Positions 1-6,263 of a stretch of DNA of 12,107 nucleotides are shown here, in pieces. A program made the position numbers and the translations under genes. A model generated the notes under the pieces. That model had not been told where the DNA came from. It ran no database searches and saw only the letters and a program-made list of their open reading frames with translations. This DNA comes from Acidimicrobiaceae bacterium (GTDB lineage Bacteria > Actinomycetota > Acidimicrobiia > Acidimicrobiales > Microtrichaceae). The stretch lies in assembly GCA_003514205.1 (NCBI GenBank), contig DORQ01000220.1, positions 1 through 12,107 of the forward strand, given 5' to 3'. The first letter of the stretch is position 1, and every line of letters begins with the position of its first letter.

Positions 1-974
1 GAATGAACCCGCTGAGATGTTGGATCGCCGAAGAGCGGAGTAGTAAACCGGCTCGAGGCCGCTGAGCCAGGCTGGGTGTCTGTCGGCCGGATCGTTGAAA
101 ACAGCGTTTCACTCTGGGAGCCCAACAACGACGGCGCTGCCTGAAGGGGGCGGACGGCCTTGGAAAGAGCCAAGGGGGGTCGGTCGACCGGTTCTAGATC
201 TGGCGAAGTTGGAGGTCGGCCGGCGCTGTTGAGTTCGAGGTCGGTCGCAGCGGGTGGCGAATGCTGTTCAAGCTGATCGCTGGGAGGGCTAGCGGGGGGC
301 ACCTGTTCGGAGGAGTCCCGAAACACCACCTGCATCGGCGGTGCTTCCAGGGCGCCTGCGGCCGGTACTGGTATGTCCCGACGAAGCACGGGTGGTGGAA
401 TGGGCGCCGAGAGGATCGGTGGGGCCTGAGGAACTGCAGCGGCAGAGGCGGCAGAGGCGGCCGGAGCGGAGGGCACAGGGACAGCAGGAGCCGGAGCGGA
501 GGGAGCAAAGGCCGCCGGAGCCGGGGGAGCAAAGGCCGCCGGGGCTGGAACTGGAGTCACCTCAGGTTCCGCGAAGATCACGTCAACTGTCTCTAGATCC
601 GGTCCGTTACGTGCCGCGAGTAGTTCCTCAACCTCGTCAAGCGACCGGGAGGTGAGAATCGCAGTTTCCTCCTCGGTGTACCTACACAGGTGATACAACG
701 CCAGCACGGTGCGGCCTGCAACGGTGGCACCCGCAAATCGATCAACCCAGGCCGGCGAAAGGTACGGCTCTTCTCCTGCAGCGAGATGCTCAAGCGCCAC
801 GCCAACTGCGAAATGCGCCGCCCAGGCCGGCCCAAGGTCCGCGATTGTCTCTCTAGCTTGTTCGCACTGCGCCTGAACTTGGATCTCTAATCGATGAACC
901 GTGCTGAGGTCGCGCAGCATCTCACTCAAAACGGTTCGAACAACCTGAGTTGGGGTTGCCTGAAGCTCCGCCAT
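1..974 (-). CDS. Pro/Ala-rich protein with a possible sigma-region-4-like N-terminal segment, C-terminus cut by window edge
   Basis: The frame opens at ATG (974-972) and stays open for 324 codons to the left edge with no stop, so the gene is partial. It begins 10 bases after the stop of the FKBP lipoprotein gene, which suggests cotranscription. Residues 1-140 look globular, helical and soluble, with no signal peptide or membrane segment. Residues 86-123 (RTVLALYHLCRYTEEETAIL and onward) have the spacing of a sigma-70 region 4 helix-turn-helix. From about residue 140 the protein becomes Pro/Ala/Ser-rich, with PAAFAP twice and VPSAPA-like units, and looks disordered through the visible end. I do not recognise the family. 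A regulator or scaffold with a flexible tail is only an inference. The reading frame itself is well supported: long, and with the codon habits of its neighbours. Confidence 0.8.
   Translation of the reverse strand, partial: MAELQATPTQVVRTVLSEMLRDLSTVHRLEIQVQAQCEQARETIADLGPAWAAHFAVGVALEHLAAGEEPYLSPAWVDRFAGATVAGRTVLALYHLCRYTEEETAILTSRSLDEVEELLAARNGPDLETVDVIFAEPEVTPVPAPAAFAPPAPAAFAPSAPAPAVPVPSAPAASAASAAAVPQAPPILSAPIPPPVLRRDIPVPAAGALEAPPMQVVFRDSSEQVPPASPPSDQLEQHSPPAATDLELNSAGRPPTSPDLEPVDRPPLALSKAVRPLQAAPSLLGSQSETLFSTIRPTDTQPGSAASSRFTTPLFGDPTSQRVH
461..548. repeat. Short direct repeats in a Pro/Ala-rich coding segment
   Basis: GGGAGCAAAGGCCGCC occurs at 501 and again at 525 (period 24), and CCGGAGCGGAGGG occurs at 461 and 491 (period 30). 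Both periods are multiples of three, so they add or remove in-frame PAAFAP and PSAPA units in the minus-strand gene. This fits slippage in a low-complexity linker rather than a mobile or regulatory repeat. Confidence 0.75.
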
Positions 975-984
975 GTCCTATTGC

Positions 985-1971
985 CTAGTTGATGGAGAGA
1001 AGATCCACAACGAAAACTAGCGTCTCGTTTGGTTGAATGACCGGTGGACTGCCTTGTTCGCCGTAGGCCATCGAGGCTGGAATGACCAGTCGACGGCGGC
1101 CTCCGGCTTTCATACCAACAAGTCCTTGGTCCCAGCCCTCAATCACTCCGCCAGCTCCTACCTGGAATTGAAAGGGCTGACCAGTGTTCCACGAAGCGTC
1201 GAACTCCTTGCCAGTCTCCGCGCTCACGCCGACATACTGCACCGAGACTTGATCGCCTGCTTGGACAGCGTCGCCCTGTCCCTCAGTGAGGTCGATGATC
1301 TCGAAGGACGTCGCACCCGGTGCGGGCTCAACGGTCGGCTTACTCAGGGCAGAACGGAGATCAACAACAAAGATGAGGGTCTCGTTTGCGGGAATCTCGC
1401 CTCGAGCCTGCGCACCGTAGCCAAGTTCTGGGGGAATGATCAGTTGCCGTTGACCGCCGACCTTCATTCCCAAGAGGCCAGTGTCCCACCCTTCGATGAC
1501 CGAGCCCGAGCCAACATTTACGGTGAAGGGAGCCCGTCCATAACTCGCATCGAAGACGACTCCGTTGGAGAAGTTAATGCCGATGTAGTCAACGGTGGCA
1601 AGCATCCCAGCTTCCACCTCGGGCCCGGTGCCCTCCACGAGGTCGACGATGGACAATTCCGTGGGGGCTGGGTCCACAGGGACCGTCACCACTGGTGCGC
1701 CCTGCGCCGTTGCAGAGTTGGCGTCCCAGTCAGCGACAACCGGTGCACCACTGGTTGAGGACGCTCCTGCACCTGCTTTGGTGCCTGCAGTCGTTGAGGA
1801 CCTCGTTGTGCTTGCGGTTGTGCTTTCGTCTCCGCACCCAACCGTGGCTACGGCGAGTGAACCAACGAGAAGAAGGGAGATTGAGATGCGAGTCAGTGCT
1901 GGGGAAATATGCACGGCACGATCATAGGGCACCGAGCAACGCGTGCGGGAGGGGAGAATGGCACTCCGCAC
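985..1971 (-). CDS. Exported lipoprotein with two tandem FKBP-type peptidyl-prolyl isomerase domains
   Basis: This is a predicted membrane-anchored foldase that would catalyse cis-trans isomerisation of Xaa-Pro bonds outside the membrane. A hydrophobic stretch (residues 31-45) ends at Cys46 in TVGC, a slightly atypical lipobox, followed by a Thr/Ser/Ala-rich linker to about residue 104. FKBP domain 1 spans about 105-208 and domain 2 about 222-328. Both keep the pocket residues known from FKBP12: Tyr129, Phe140, Asp141, Phe149, Val158-Ile159, Trp162, Tyr185 and Phe201 in the first; Tyr246, Phe257, Asp258, Phe267, Val276-Ile277, Trp280, Tyr303 and Phe320 in the second. Both therefore look active. 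The start is uncertain: GTG at 1971 lies 11 bases after the upstream stop, but an internal GTG at 1914 would give a more usual signal-peptide length. Neither has a strong ribosome binding site. Confidence 0.93.
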   Translation of the reverse strand: MRSAILPSRTRCSVPYDRAVHISPALTRISISLLLVGSLAVATVGCGDESTTASTTRSSTTAGTKAGAGASSTSGAPVVADWDANSATAQGAPVVTVPVDPAPTELSIVDLVEGTGPEVEAGMLATVDYIGINFSNGVVFDASYGRAPFTVNVGSGSVIEGWDTGLLGMKVGGQRQLIIPPELGYGAQARGEIPANETLIFVVDLRSALSKPTVEPAPGATSFEIIDLTEGQGDAVQAGDQVSVQYVGVSAETGKEFDASWNTGQPFQFQVGAGGVIEGWDQGLVGMKAGGRRRLVIPASMAYGEQGSPPVIQPNETLVFVVDLLSIN

Positions 1972-1982
1972 TGCTGGACCGT

Positions 1983-2642
1983 CTATGCGCCGCTCACCGG
2001 GCCACGCTTGTGACTGACTGGCGGTTGGGGGTCGTCGAGATGACCGAAATAGTGAGGGGACTCGATCTCAGAGCGTGACCTGCTGAAGTCATTGTCTGTC
2101 CACTCGGCAAGACCTTCCAGCATGGTTGATTCTGGCGCTGGCGCATCCTCGGCAACCCATTGCTGGCAGATCTCACGAATCAGGTTCTCTCGAACTCCAA
2201 GCACCACTGCAATACGACTCGGCGTCAATTGAACGAGATGACGCAGACAGAGCACTGACTGCTCGAAGTCTGTGATGCGGCCAAGTTCTCGACGAAGCCG
2301 AGCACGTTGTTGCTGATGAGTATCCGACGCTCCAATTTCGGGGTGCGCAGAACAATATGTAAGTGACGCCGTCAGCGCTGACTGGGCGATATCCGCGAGC
2401 TCTGGGTCACTGAGTCTGGCTGAGGTTTCAATTTGAACCAGTGTCCTGACGGCAATCTCGGCAGCTACTCGTCGATCTCCAGTCAGCCGAAAGGAAACCC
2501 GGTATGCAGTCAGGAAATGTGGCGATGCGGGGTAGACCAGTTCTCCTGTGGAATCCCGTTGAGCAGGACCTGCTCCGAACCTAGGATCGTCGAACCCTCT
2601 GTGTTGGGAAGTGTTGGTGGATGTTGATACCGAAGAGGACAT
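1983..2642 (-). CDS. Divergent ECF-sigma-factor-like protein
   Basis: This 219-residue protein has the layout of a small sigma-70 family factor but is degenerate. Residues 43-64 (YRVSFRLTGDRRVAAEIA) resemble the start of sigma region 2. The expected acidic/aromatic stretch that contacts core polymerase and the -10 element is replaced by a bland segment (AVRTLVQIETSAR). Residues 118-163 resemble region 4, with FEQSVLCLRHLVQLTPSRIA, then VLGVRENLIREI as the recognition helix. A Ser/Thr-rich N-terminal stretch and a polar C-terminal tail of about 55 residues flank the core. It is the first gene of the minus-strand set, 11 bases ahead of the FKBP lipoprotein gene, and diverges from the LCP gene. 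It may be a sigma factor that has lost promoter specificity, or a DNA-binding derivative. Sigma ancestry is an inference from pattern; function is unknown. Confidence 0.72.
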   Translation of the reverse strand: MSSSVSTSTNTSQHRGFDDPRFGAGPAQRDSTGELVYPASPHFLTAYRVSFRLTGDRRVAAEIAVRTLVQIETSARLSDPELADIAQSALTASLTYCSAHPEIGASDTHQQQRARLRRELGRITDFEQSVLCLRHLVQLTPSRIAVVLGVRENLIREICQQWVAEDAPAPESTMLEGLAEWTDNDFSRSRSEIESPHYFGHLDDPQPPVSHKRGPVSGA

Positions 2643-2786
2643 GGGGGAGTTCTCGCTTTAGGTGAAACCTGTACTACCCATAGTGGTGACAATCCTCGAA
2701 ATCAACAATGGGTGCTCCGACACCACTCTGTGGTCCATTCGGCCCATGCCAGCAGCTCTCGCCCAATCCACTCGCTGCAGGATTCC
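2643..2786. promoter_or_regulatory. Divergent intergenic region between sigma-like and LCP genes
   Basis: This 144-base gap must hold the promoters for both directions. On the minus strand TTGATT and TATGGG are 17 bases apart (about 2705-2677), a weak sigma-70-like pair. ACCAC-tct-GTGGT (2722-2734) is a small perfect dyad, and a further GTGGT lies at 2683-2687, so an operator is possible. No strong consensus promoter is visible for the LCP gene. Confidence 0.35.
2777..2782 (+). promoter_or_regulatory. Ribosome binding site deciding the LCP gene start
   Basis: GCAGGA lies four bases before ATG 2787. The upstream in-frame GTG at 2712 has no such site, and the 25 residues it would add look unlike the rest of the protein. 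The ATG is therefore preferred. Confidence 0.6.
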
Positions 2787-4055
2787 ATGGTGCAGACTCT
2801 GGGGGTGAGTGACCAGCACCCGAATCATCCGCAGCATCCTGGTGTCACGCCCGGCCGGCGACGCGTTGCTGAAAGCGGAGCGGGTGCCGCATCATCGCCC
2901 GAGCGACCTCAGCGGAAAGTCGTTCAGTCCTCTTCCGCCGAGGTGGGCCACAGCGCCTCGCCACCACAACAACCGGTAGTTCCTCCGGTCCTCAACCAAC
3001 CTCGCCCTCAGGATTTTCCCGACCGAGCCGCCGAGGGAGCAACGCCGAGTCCTGGCCGACGGGCCAGGAGTCGACAGACCACCACCACAGCCAAGAAGTC
3101 GAAACTTCGGTGGCTGCGGCCCAAGCTTCGTTGGTTCTTTTTGTATCTTCCGATGCTGTGCCTCCTCCTCCTTGGCGGCGTGGGCTTCTGGGCGTGGTCA
3201 ACGGTCAACGGCTTGTACCGAGTCGATCTGGGTGATTCCTTGGCACCCGAAGGTGGCGACTTTGTCAACTACCTCATCGTTGGATCTGACTCGAGAGACG
3301 GAATCGATCCGAACGCCCCCGATGTTGGCGTCATCGGGGTCGATGTCAAGGGGCGCCGAAGTGACACCATCATCGTGCTCAGAGTTGGACCCGAGAGCGC
3401 CCAGATGATGTCGATCCCACGGGATCTGTGGGTAACAAACTCCGAGACGGGCAAGAAGGGACGAATCAACGGTGCGTACAACGGTGGTCCGGCCAATCTC
3501 GTGAAGACCGTGACTGCGAATCTCGGCATACCCATCAATCGCTACCTTGAGGTTGACTTTGTCAGCTTCGCGGGAATGGTGGATGCAATGGGAGGAATCG
3601 ACATTGACTTCCCCCATCCCGTGATCGACCCAAGTTCGGGGCTGAAAATCGGGACCGCAGGTGTCAATCGCCTTGATGGCGCCCAGGCCTTGGCCTATGT
3701 GCGGTCTCGCCACTACACCGAGTTGATCGATGGCACACCCACCCAAGACCCTCGGGCCGATATTGGTCGACAAGAGCGGCAGCAGAAGTTCATCCGCACG
3801 GTTCTTTCCGGGCTCGGAGCGACGCGCAACCCCATCAAACTGGCTCGCATCGCTGGCGCTGCAACAGAAGGAGTTCGAGTGGATCAAGAACTCGGTCTCT
3901 CCGATCTCTTCTCGTTGGCACGTCGCCTGAGCGGCTCAACCCCTGAAACCGTCGTGCTCCCAACGCGAGGTGCCAACAAGGGCGGGGCCTCAGTACTTGA
4001 GCTGGAAATGCCCCAAGCCCTCGAAGCTGTTCAACGATTCGGAGCGACGGGCTAA
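2787..4055 (+). CDS. LytR-CpsA-Psr (LCP) family cell-wall polymer ligase
   Basis: LCP enzymes transfer polyprenyl-phosphate-linked glycopolymers such as teichoic acid, arabinogalactan or capsule onto peptidoglycan at the outer membrane face. From ATG 2787 the protein has 422 residues: a Pro/Ser/Gln-rich cytoplasmic tail ending in a basic stretch (1-115), one membrane helix (about 116-137, rich in Leu, Phe and Trp), then an extracellular LCP domain (about 158-345). Family residues are present: GSDSR with Asp168 and Arg170, RRSDT (Arg191, Asp193), SIPRD (Arg212, Asp213), RINGAYNGG (Arg226 onward), YVRSRH (Arg306, Arg308) and the closing DIGRQERQQ (Asp325, Arg328, Arg331). No C-terminal LytR domain follows; about 75 residues of helical tail remain. 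The in-frame GTG at 2712 is an alternative start. A hairpin follows 9 bases after the stop. The polymer attached cannot be told from sequence. Confidence 0.93.
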   Translation: MVQTLGVSDQHPNHPQHPGVTPGRRRVAESGAGAASSPERPQRKVVQSSSAEVGHSASPPQQPVVPPVLNQPRPQDFPDRAAEGATPSPGRRARSRQTTTTAKKSKLRWLRPKLRWFFLYLPMLCLLLLGGVGFWAWSTVNGLYRVDLGDSLAPEGGDFVNYLIVGSDSRDGIDPNAPDVGVIGVDVKGRRSDTIIVLRVGPESAQMMSIPRDLWVTNSETGKKGRINGAYNGGPANLVKTVTANLGIPINRYLEVDFVSFAGMVDAMGGIDIDFPHPVIDPSSGLKIGTAGVNRLDGAQALAYVRSRHYTELIDGTPTQDPRADIGRQERQQKFIRTVLSGLGATRNPIKLARIAGAATEGVRVDQELGLSDLFSLARRLSGSTPETVVLPTRGANKGGASVLELEMPQALEAVQRFGATG

Positions 4056-4064
4056 CCTTCGCCA

Positions 4065-4084
4065 GGCATGTGTACGCACATGCC
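4065..4084 (+). terminator. Hairpin after the LCP gene, perfect 8-bp stem with TACG loop
   Basis: GGCATGTG (4065-4072) and CACATGCC (4077-4084) pair perfectly around TACG, beginning 9 bases after the LCP stop. The loop is of the UNCG type, though closed by G-C rather than the most stable C-G. No T-run follows, so intrinsic termination is uncertain. It could instead be a leader or processing hairpin upstream of the cyclophilin gene. Confidence 0.55.
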
Positions 4085-4128
4085 GCGCCGATGAACGACA
4101 CGGCGACCGCCTAGACCAGGGACACATC

Positions 4129-4686
4129 ATGACCTCCACACCGGCCCCCGCCGCAGACGGCTCCTCCGAACGACAGACCAAGTTCTCCGCCCCAATGCCC
4201 ATGACCCTCAACGAGGGAACGAGCTACGTAGCAACGATCTCCACTTCGATGGGCGACATGGTTGCTTTTTTGGCGCCCGGCAAGGCGCCAGCGACGGTCA
4301 ACAACTTCGTCAACCTCGCTCGCTACCACTACTACGATGGCCTCGTCTTTCACCGCGTGATCAACGGATTCATGATCCAAGGCGGATGCCCAGAAGGCTC
4401 AGGCCGCGGAAATCCTGGGTACCGGTTTGCTGATGAGCTTCCAGCACCGCGCAGCTATGAGATCGGCTCACTCGCAATGGCTAACGCTGGACCCGACACC
4501 AACGGCTCGCAGTTCTTCATCGTTTCTGGCCCCTCCGGAGTAGGTCTGCCCCCCTCCTACTCGCTCTTTGGAAAACTGATCAGCGGACTGGATGTCCTCG
4601 AGGCAATCCAGTCCACCCCAACCGACCGATCTGATCGCCCTCAAACTCCTGTGGTCATCAACTCCATCACTATTACTGAGGAGTAG
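4129..4686 (+). CDS. Cyclophilin-type peptidyl-prolyl cis-trans isomerase, cytosolic
   Basis: This protein of 185 residues isomerises Xaa-Pro bonds during protein folding. It has no signal peptide or membrane segment, so it should act in the cytoplasm. After a polar N-terminal tail of about 30 residues, the cyclophilin domain fills the rest. The active-site block FHRVINGFMIQGG (74-86) holds the catalytic Arg76 with Phe81, Met82 and Gln84, and NGSQFFI (125-131) and SLFGKL complete the pocket. Phe replaces the Trp found in eukaryotic cyclophilin A at the cyclosporin-contact position, as is common in bacteria. ATG 4129 was chosen because AGGGA (4118-4122) lies six bases before it; the frame stays open further upstream, but that part overlaps the LCP gene and the hairpin. 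The ABC1-family gene starts 11 bases downstream, so the two are probably cotranscribed. Confidence 0.94.
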   Translation: MTSTPAPAADGSSERQTKFSAPMPMTLNEGTSYVATISTSMGDMVAFLAPGKAPATVNNFVNLARYHYYDGLVFHRVINGFMIQGGCPEGSGRGNPGYRFADELPAPRSYEIGSLAMANAGPDTNGSQFFIVSGPSGVGLPPSYSLFGKLISGLDVLEAIQSTPTDRSDRPQTPVVINSITITEE

Positions 4687-4697
4687 GTGCAGGCGAG

Positions 4698-6188
4698 GTG
4701 AAACGACTACACCGCGCAGCGCTGGTCATCGGTAGTGGTGCCGTTGCCAGCGCTGCATGGCGCCGCTTCGACGCGTCACATGCTCGACGGACTGCAACCC
4801 TCACTCGACTCTCAGCAAAGTCGGGCGCCCAGTACGCGACGTTGCAGGCTCGTAGCAAGTTTGTGTCCCCCGAGCGCCAGGAGGTCCTGAAGCAGGAGTT
4901 TGAGATTCGGACTGCTCAGCAAGTGACTGAGGTGCTTGGCAACATGAAGGGCGCTGTGATGAAGCTTGGTCAGATGGCCAGCTACATCGACCAAGGTCTG
5001 CCCGAACACGTCCGGGAGATGCTGGCGCAGCTTCAGACTCAGGCGCCGCCCATGGCCTACGAACTTGTCGAACAGGTCGTGTCCGCTGAACTCGGCGGCT
5101 CGCCCCTGGAGGTCTTTGCCCAGTTCGATCCAACTCCGATTGCTGCTGCCTCGATTGGCCAAGTGCACCGAGCCGTCACCAAGGATGGGCGCGAGGTGGC
5201 TGTGAAGATCCAGTATCCGGGAGTCGACGCCGCGATCAAGGCCGACCTCCAAAACAGTGACCTCCTCTTCGGCGCGCTTGGAACACTGCTGTCAGGGCTC
5301 GACCCAAAGCCGATCGTCGAGGAGCTTCGGGCTCGCCTCATCGAGGAACTCGACTACGTGCGAGAGGCGGAGAATCAGCAATTCTTTGCGGATTACTACC
5401 GAGGCCATCCGAACATCTCGGTGCCGGAGGTACTGCCTGAACTCTGCACCTCCCGTGTGTTGGTGACCGAGTTCGTTCGTGGCGCGACCTGGTCGGAGGC
5501 ATTGCACTGGCCAGATGAGGAACGGAACCTCCTCGCTGAGACCCTGTATCGGTACGCCTTTGGGGGCATCTATCGGCTCGGCGCATTTAACGGCGACCCT
5601 CATCCAGGCAACTACCTGTGCGCCCCCGGGGGAAAGATCACCTTTCTCGACTACGGCCTCTGCAAGTTCTTCACCGAAGACGAGATTCAGCAATTCAGCG
5701 ACATGATTCGCGCCATGGTGCTCGACCACGACATGGCTGAGGTGCGCAAGGTCTGGACACGTGCTGGAGTCATCGGGAACACAGATACGTTCACCGACGA
5801 GGAGCTCCGCGACTATTTCATCCACTTCTTCGAACAAGTCATGGAGCCTGGGCGGCGGCTGATCACCTCCGACTACGCGTCGAAGAGTCTTCGCAAGTAC
5901 TTCGACTTGAATGGTCCCCACAAGGAGATGATTCGCTCCATCACGCTTCCCGCCTCCCTCGTGATCATTCAGCGAATCAACCTTGGCCTCTGGGCCTTGA
6001 TTGGCGAACTCAATGCAACTGCGGACTGGCGGGCGATGGCCGAGGAACTGTGGCCCTCCACAAATGCGGATCCCTCAACACCAATGGGCCAAGCGATCCG
6101 CACTTGGGAAGAAACAACGGCAAAGCGCACCCCTGACGGCCACCCCGTGCCCATCAGGCGGCCTGGAACTGCGGCCAACGGTCACTGA
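4698..6188 (+). CDS. ABC1/AarF/UbiB-family atypical kinase-like protein
   Basis: This 496-residue protein belongs to the ABC1 (ADCK, UbiB) family of atypical protein-kinase-fold ATPases, linked in studied members to quinone lipid metabolism. In an actinobacterium the link would be to menaquinone or another isoprenoid, but that is inference. Landmarks are the KxGQ motif (Lys89-Gln92), the Ala-rich loop AAAS (149-152) that replaces the usual glycine-rich loop, VKIQYPG with the ATP-site Lys170, ExD (Glu217-Asp219), the catalytic block NGDPHPGN (298-305) and the metal-binding DYG (318-320) in place of DFG. All key positions are intact. A weakly hydrophobic N-terminal stretch (8-21) might touch the membrane, but no clear helix is present. 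Start GTG 4698 has AGG four bases upstream and lies 11 bases after the cyclophilin stop. It resembles the ADCK1/AarF branch more than a canonical UbiB with a C-terminal membrane hairpin. Confidence 0.93.
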   Translation: MKRLHRAALVIGSGAVASAAWRRFDASHARRTATLTRLSAKSGAQYATLQARSKFVSPERQEVLKQEFEIRTAQQVTEVLGNMKGAVMKLGQMASYIDQGLPEHVREMLAQLQTQAPPMAYELVEQVVSAELGGSPLEVFAQFDPTPIAAASIGQVHRAVTKDGREVAVKIQYPGVDAAIKADLQNSDLLFGALGTLLSGLDPKPIVEELRARLIEELDYVREAENQQFFADYYRGHPNISVPEVLPELCTSRVLVTEFVRGATWSEALHWPDEERNLLAETLYRYAFGGIYRLGAFNGDPHPGNYLCAPGGKITFLDYGLCKFFTEDEIQQFSDMIRAMVLDHDMAEVRKVWTRAGVIGNTDTFTDEELRDYFIHFFEQVMEPGRRLITSDYASKSLRKYFDLNGPHKEMIRSITLPASLVIIQRINLGLWALIGELNATADWRAMAEELWPSTNADPSTPMGQAIRTWEETTAKRTPDGHPVPIRRPGTAANGH

Positions 6189-6189
6189 T

Positions 6190-6263
6190 CGTTAGATCGG
6201 CAGAGGTGCCGGTCGTTAGATCGGCAGCACGTGCCCGTCGTTAGATCGGCAACAGGTACCCGT
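6190..6263. repeat. Three imperfect 24/25-bp tandem repeats spanning the 3' end of the beta-propeller lipoprotein gene
   Basis: CGTTAGATCGGCA recurs at 6190, 6214 and 6239, giving units of 24, 25 and 25 bases. Read on the minus strand, the third unit is the last seven codons plus TAA of the lipoprotein gene (DGYLLPI, stop). The second differs from it at three of 25 positions (DGHVLPI, stop), and the first is more divergent with one base lost. The 3' end of the gene, stop included, has therefore been duplicated beyond the gene. The array fills the whole gap between two convergent genes. Confidence 0.9.
6195..6214 (+). terminator. Possible terminator hairpin after the ABC1 gene, inside the tandem repeats
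   Basis: GATCGGCA (6195-6202) pairs with TGCCGGTC (6207-6214) around GAGG, giving eight pairs including one U-G in the plus-strand RNA, six bases after the ABC1 stop. The next repeat (6219-6239) forms the same hairpin with one mismatch, and the third forms it more weakly. No T-run follows. Confidence 0.45.

Noticed and set aside
261..596. Arg/Gly-rich plus-strand frame, and a minus-strand frame at 194-532
   Set aside because: Both are by-products of the GC-rich Pro/Ala-coding repeats in the real minus-strand gene that spans this stretch.
1033..1758. 241-codon plus-strand open frame opposite the FKBP gene
   Set aside because: It lies wholly antisense to an FKBP gene with complete domains and has no recognisable motif. 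It reflects codon bias on the other strand.
2712..2786. N-terminal extension of the LCP protein from GTG 2712
   Set aside because: It has no ribosome binding site, and ATG 2787 has GCAGGA just upstream. It is kept only as an alternative start.
3198..3887. 229-codon minus-strand open frame opposite the LCP gene
   Set aside because: It is antisense to the conserved LCP domain and shows no domain of its own.
3970..4128. Upstream extension of the cyclophilin frame
   Set aside because: It overlaps the conserved end of the LCP frame and the intergenic hairpin. ATG 4129 has a good ribosome binding site.
5292..5921. 209-codon minus-strand open frame opposite the ABC1 gene
   Set aside because: It is antisense to the conserved kinase-like core and has no supported product.
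6190..6263. CRISPR array or mobile-element ends for the three tandem repeats
   Set aside because: The units are directly adjacent with no distinct spacers, and their content is the 3' end of the neighbouring gene.
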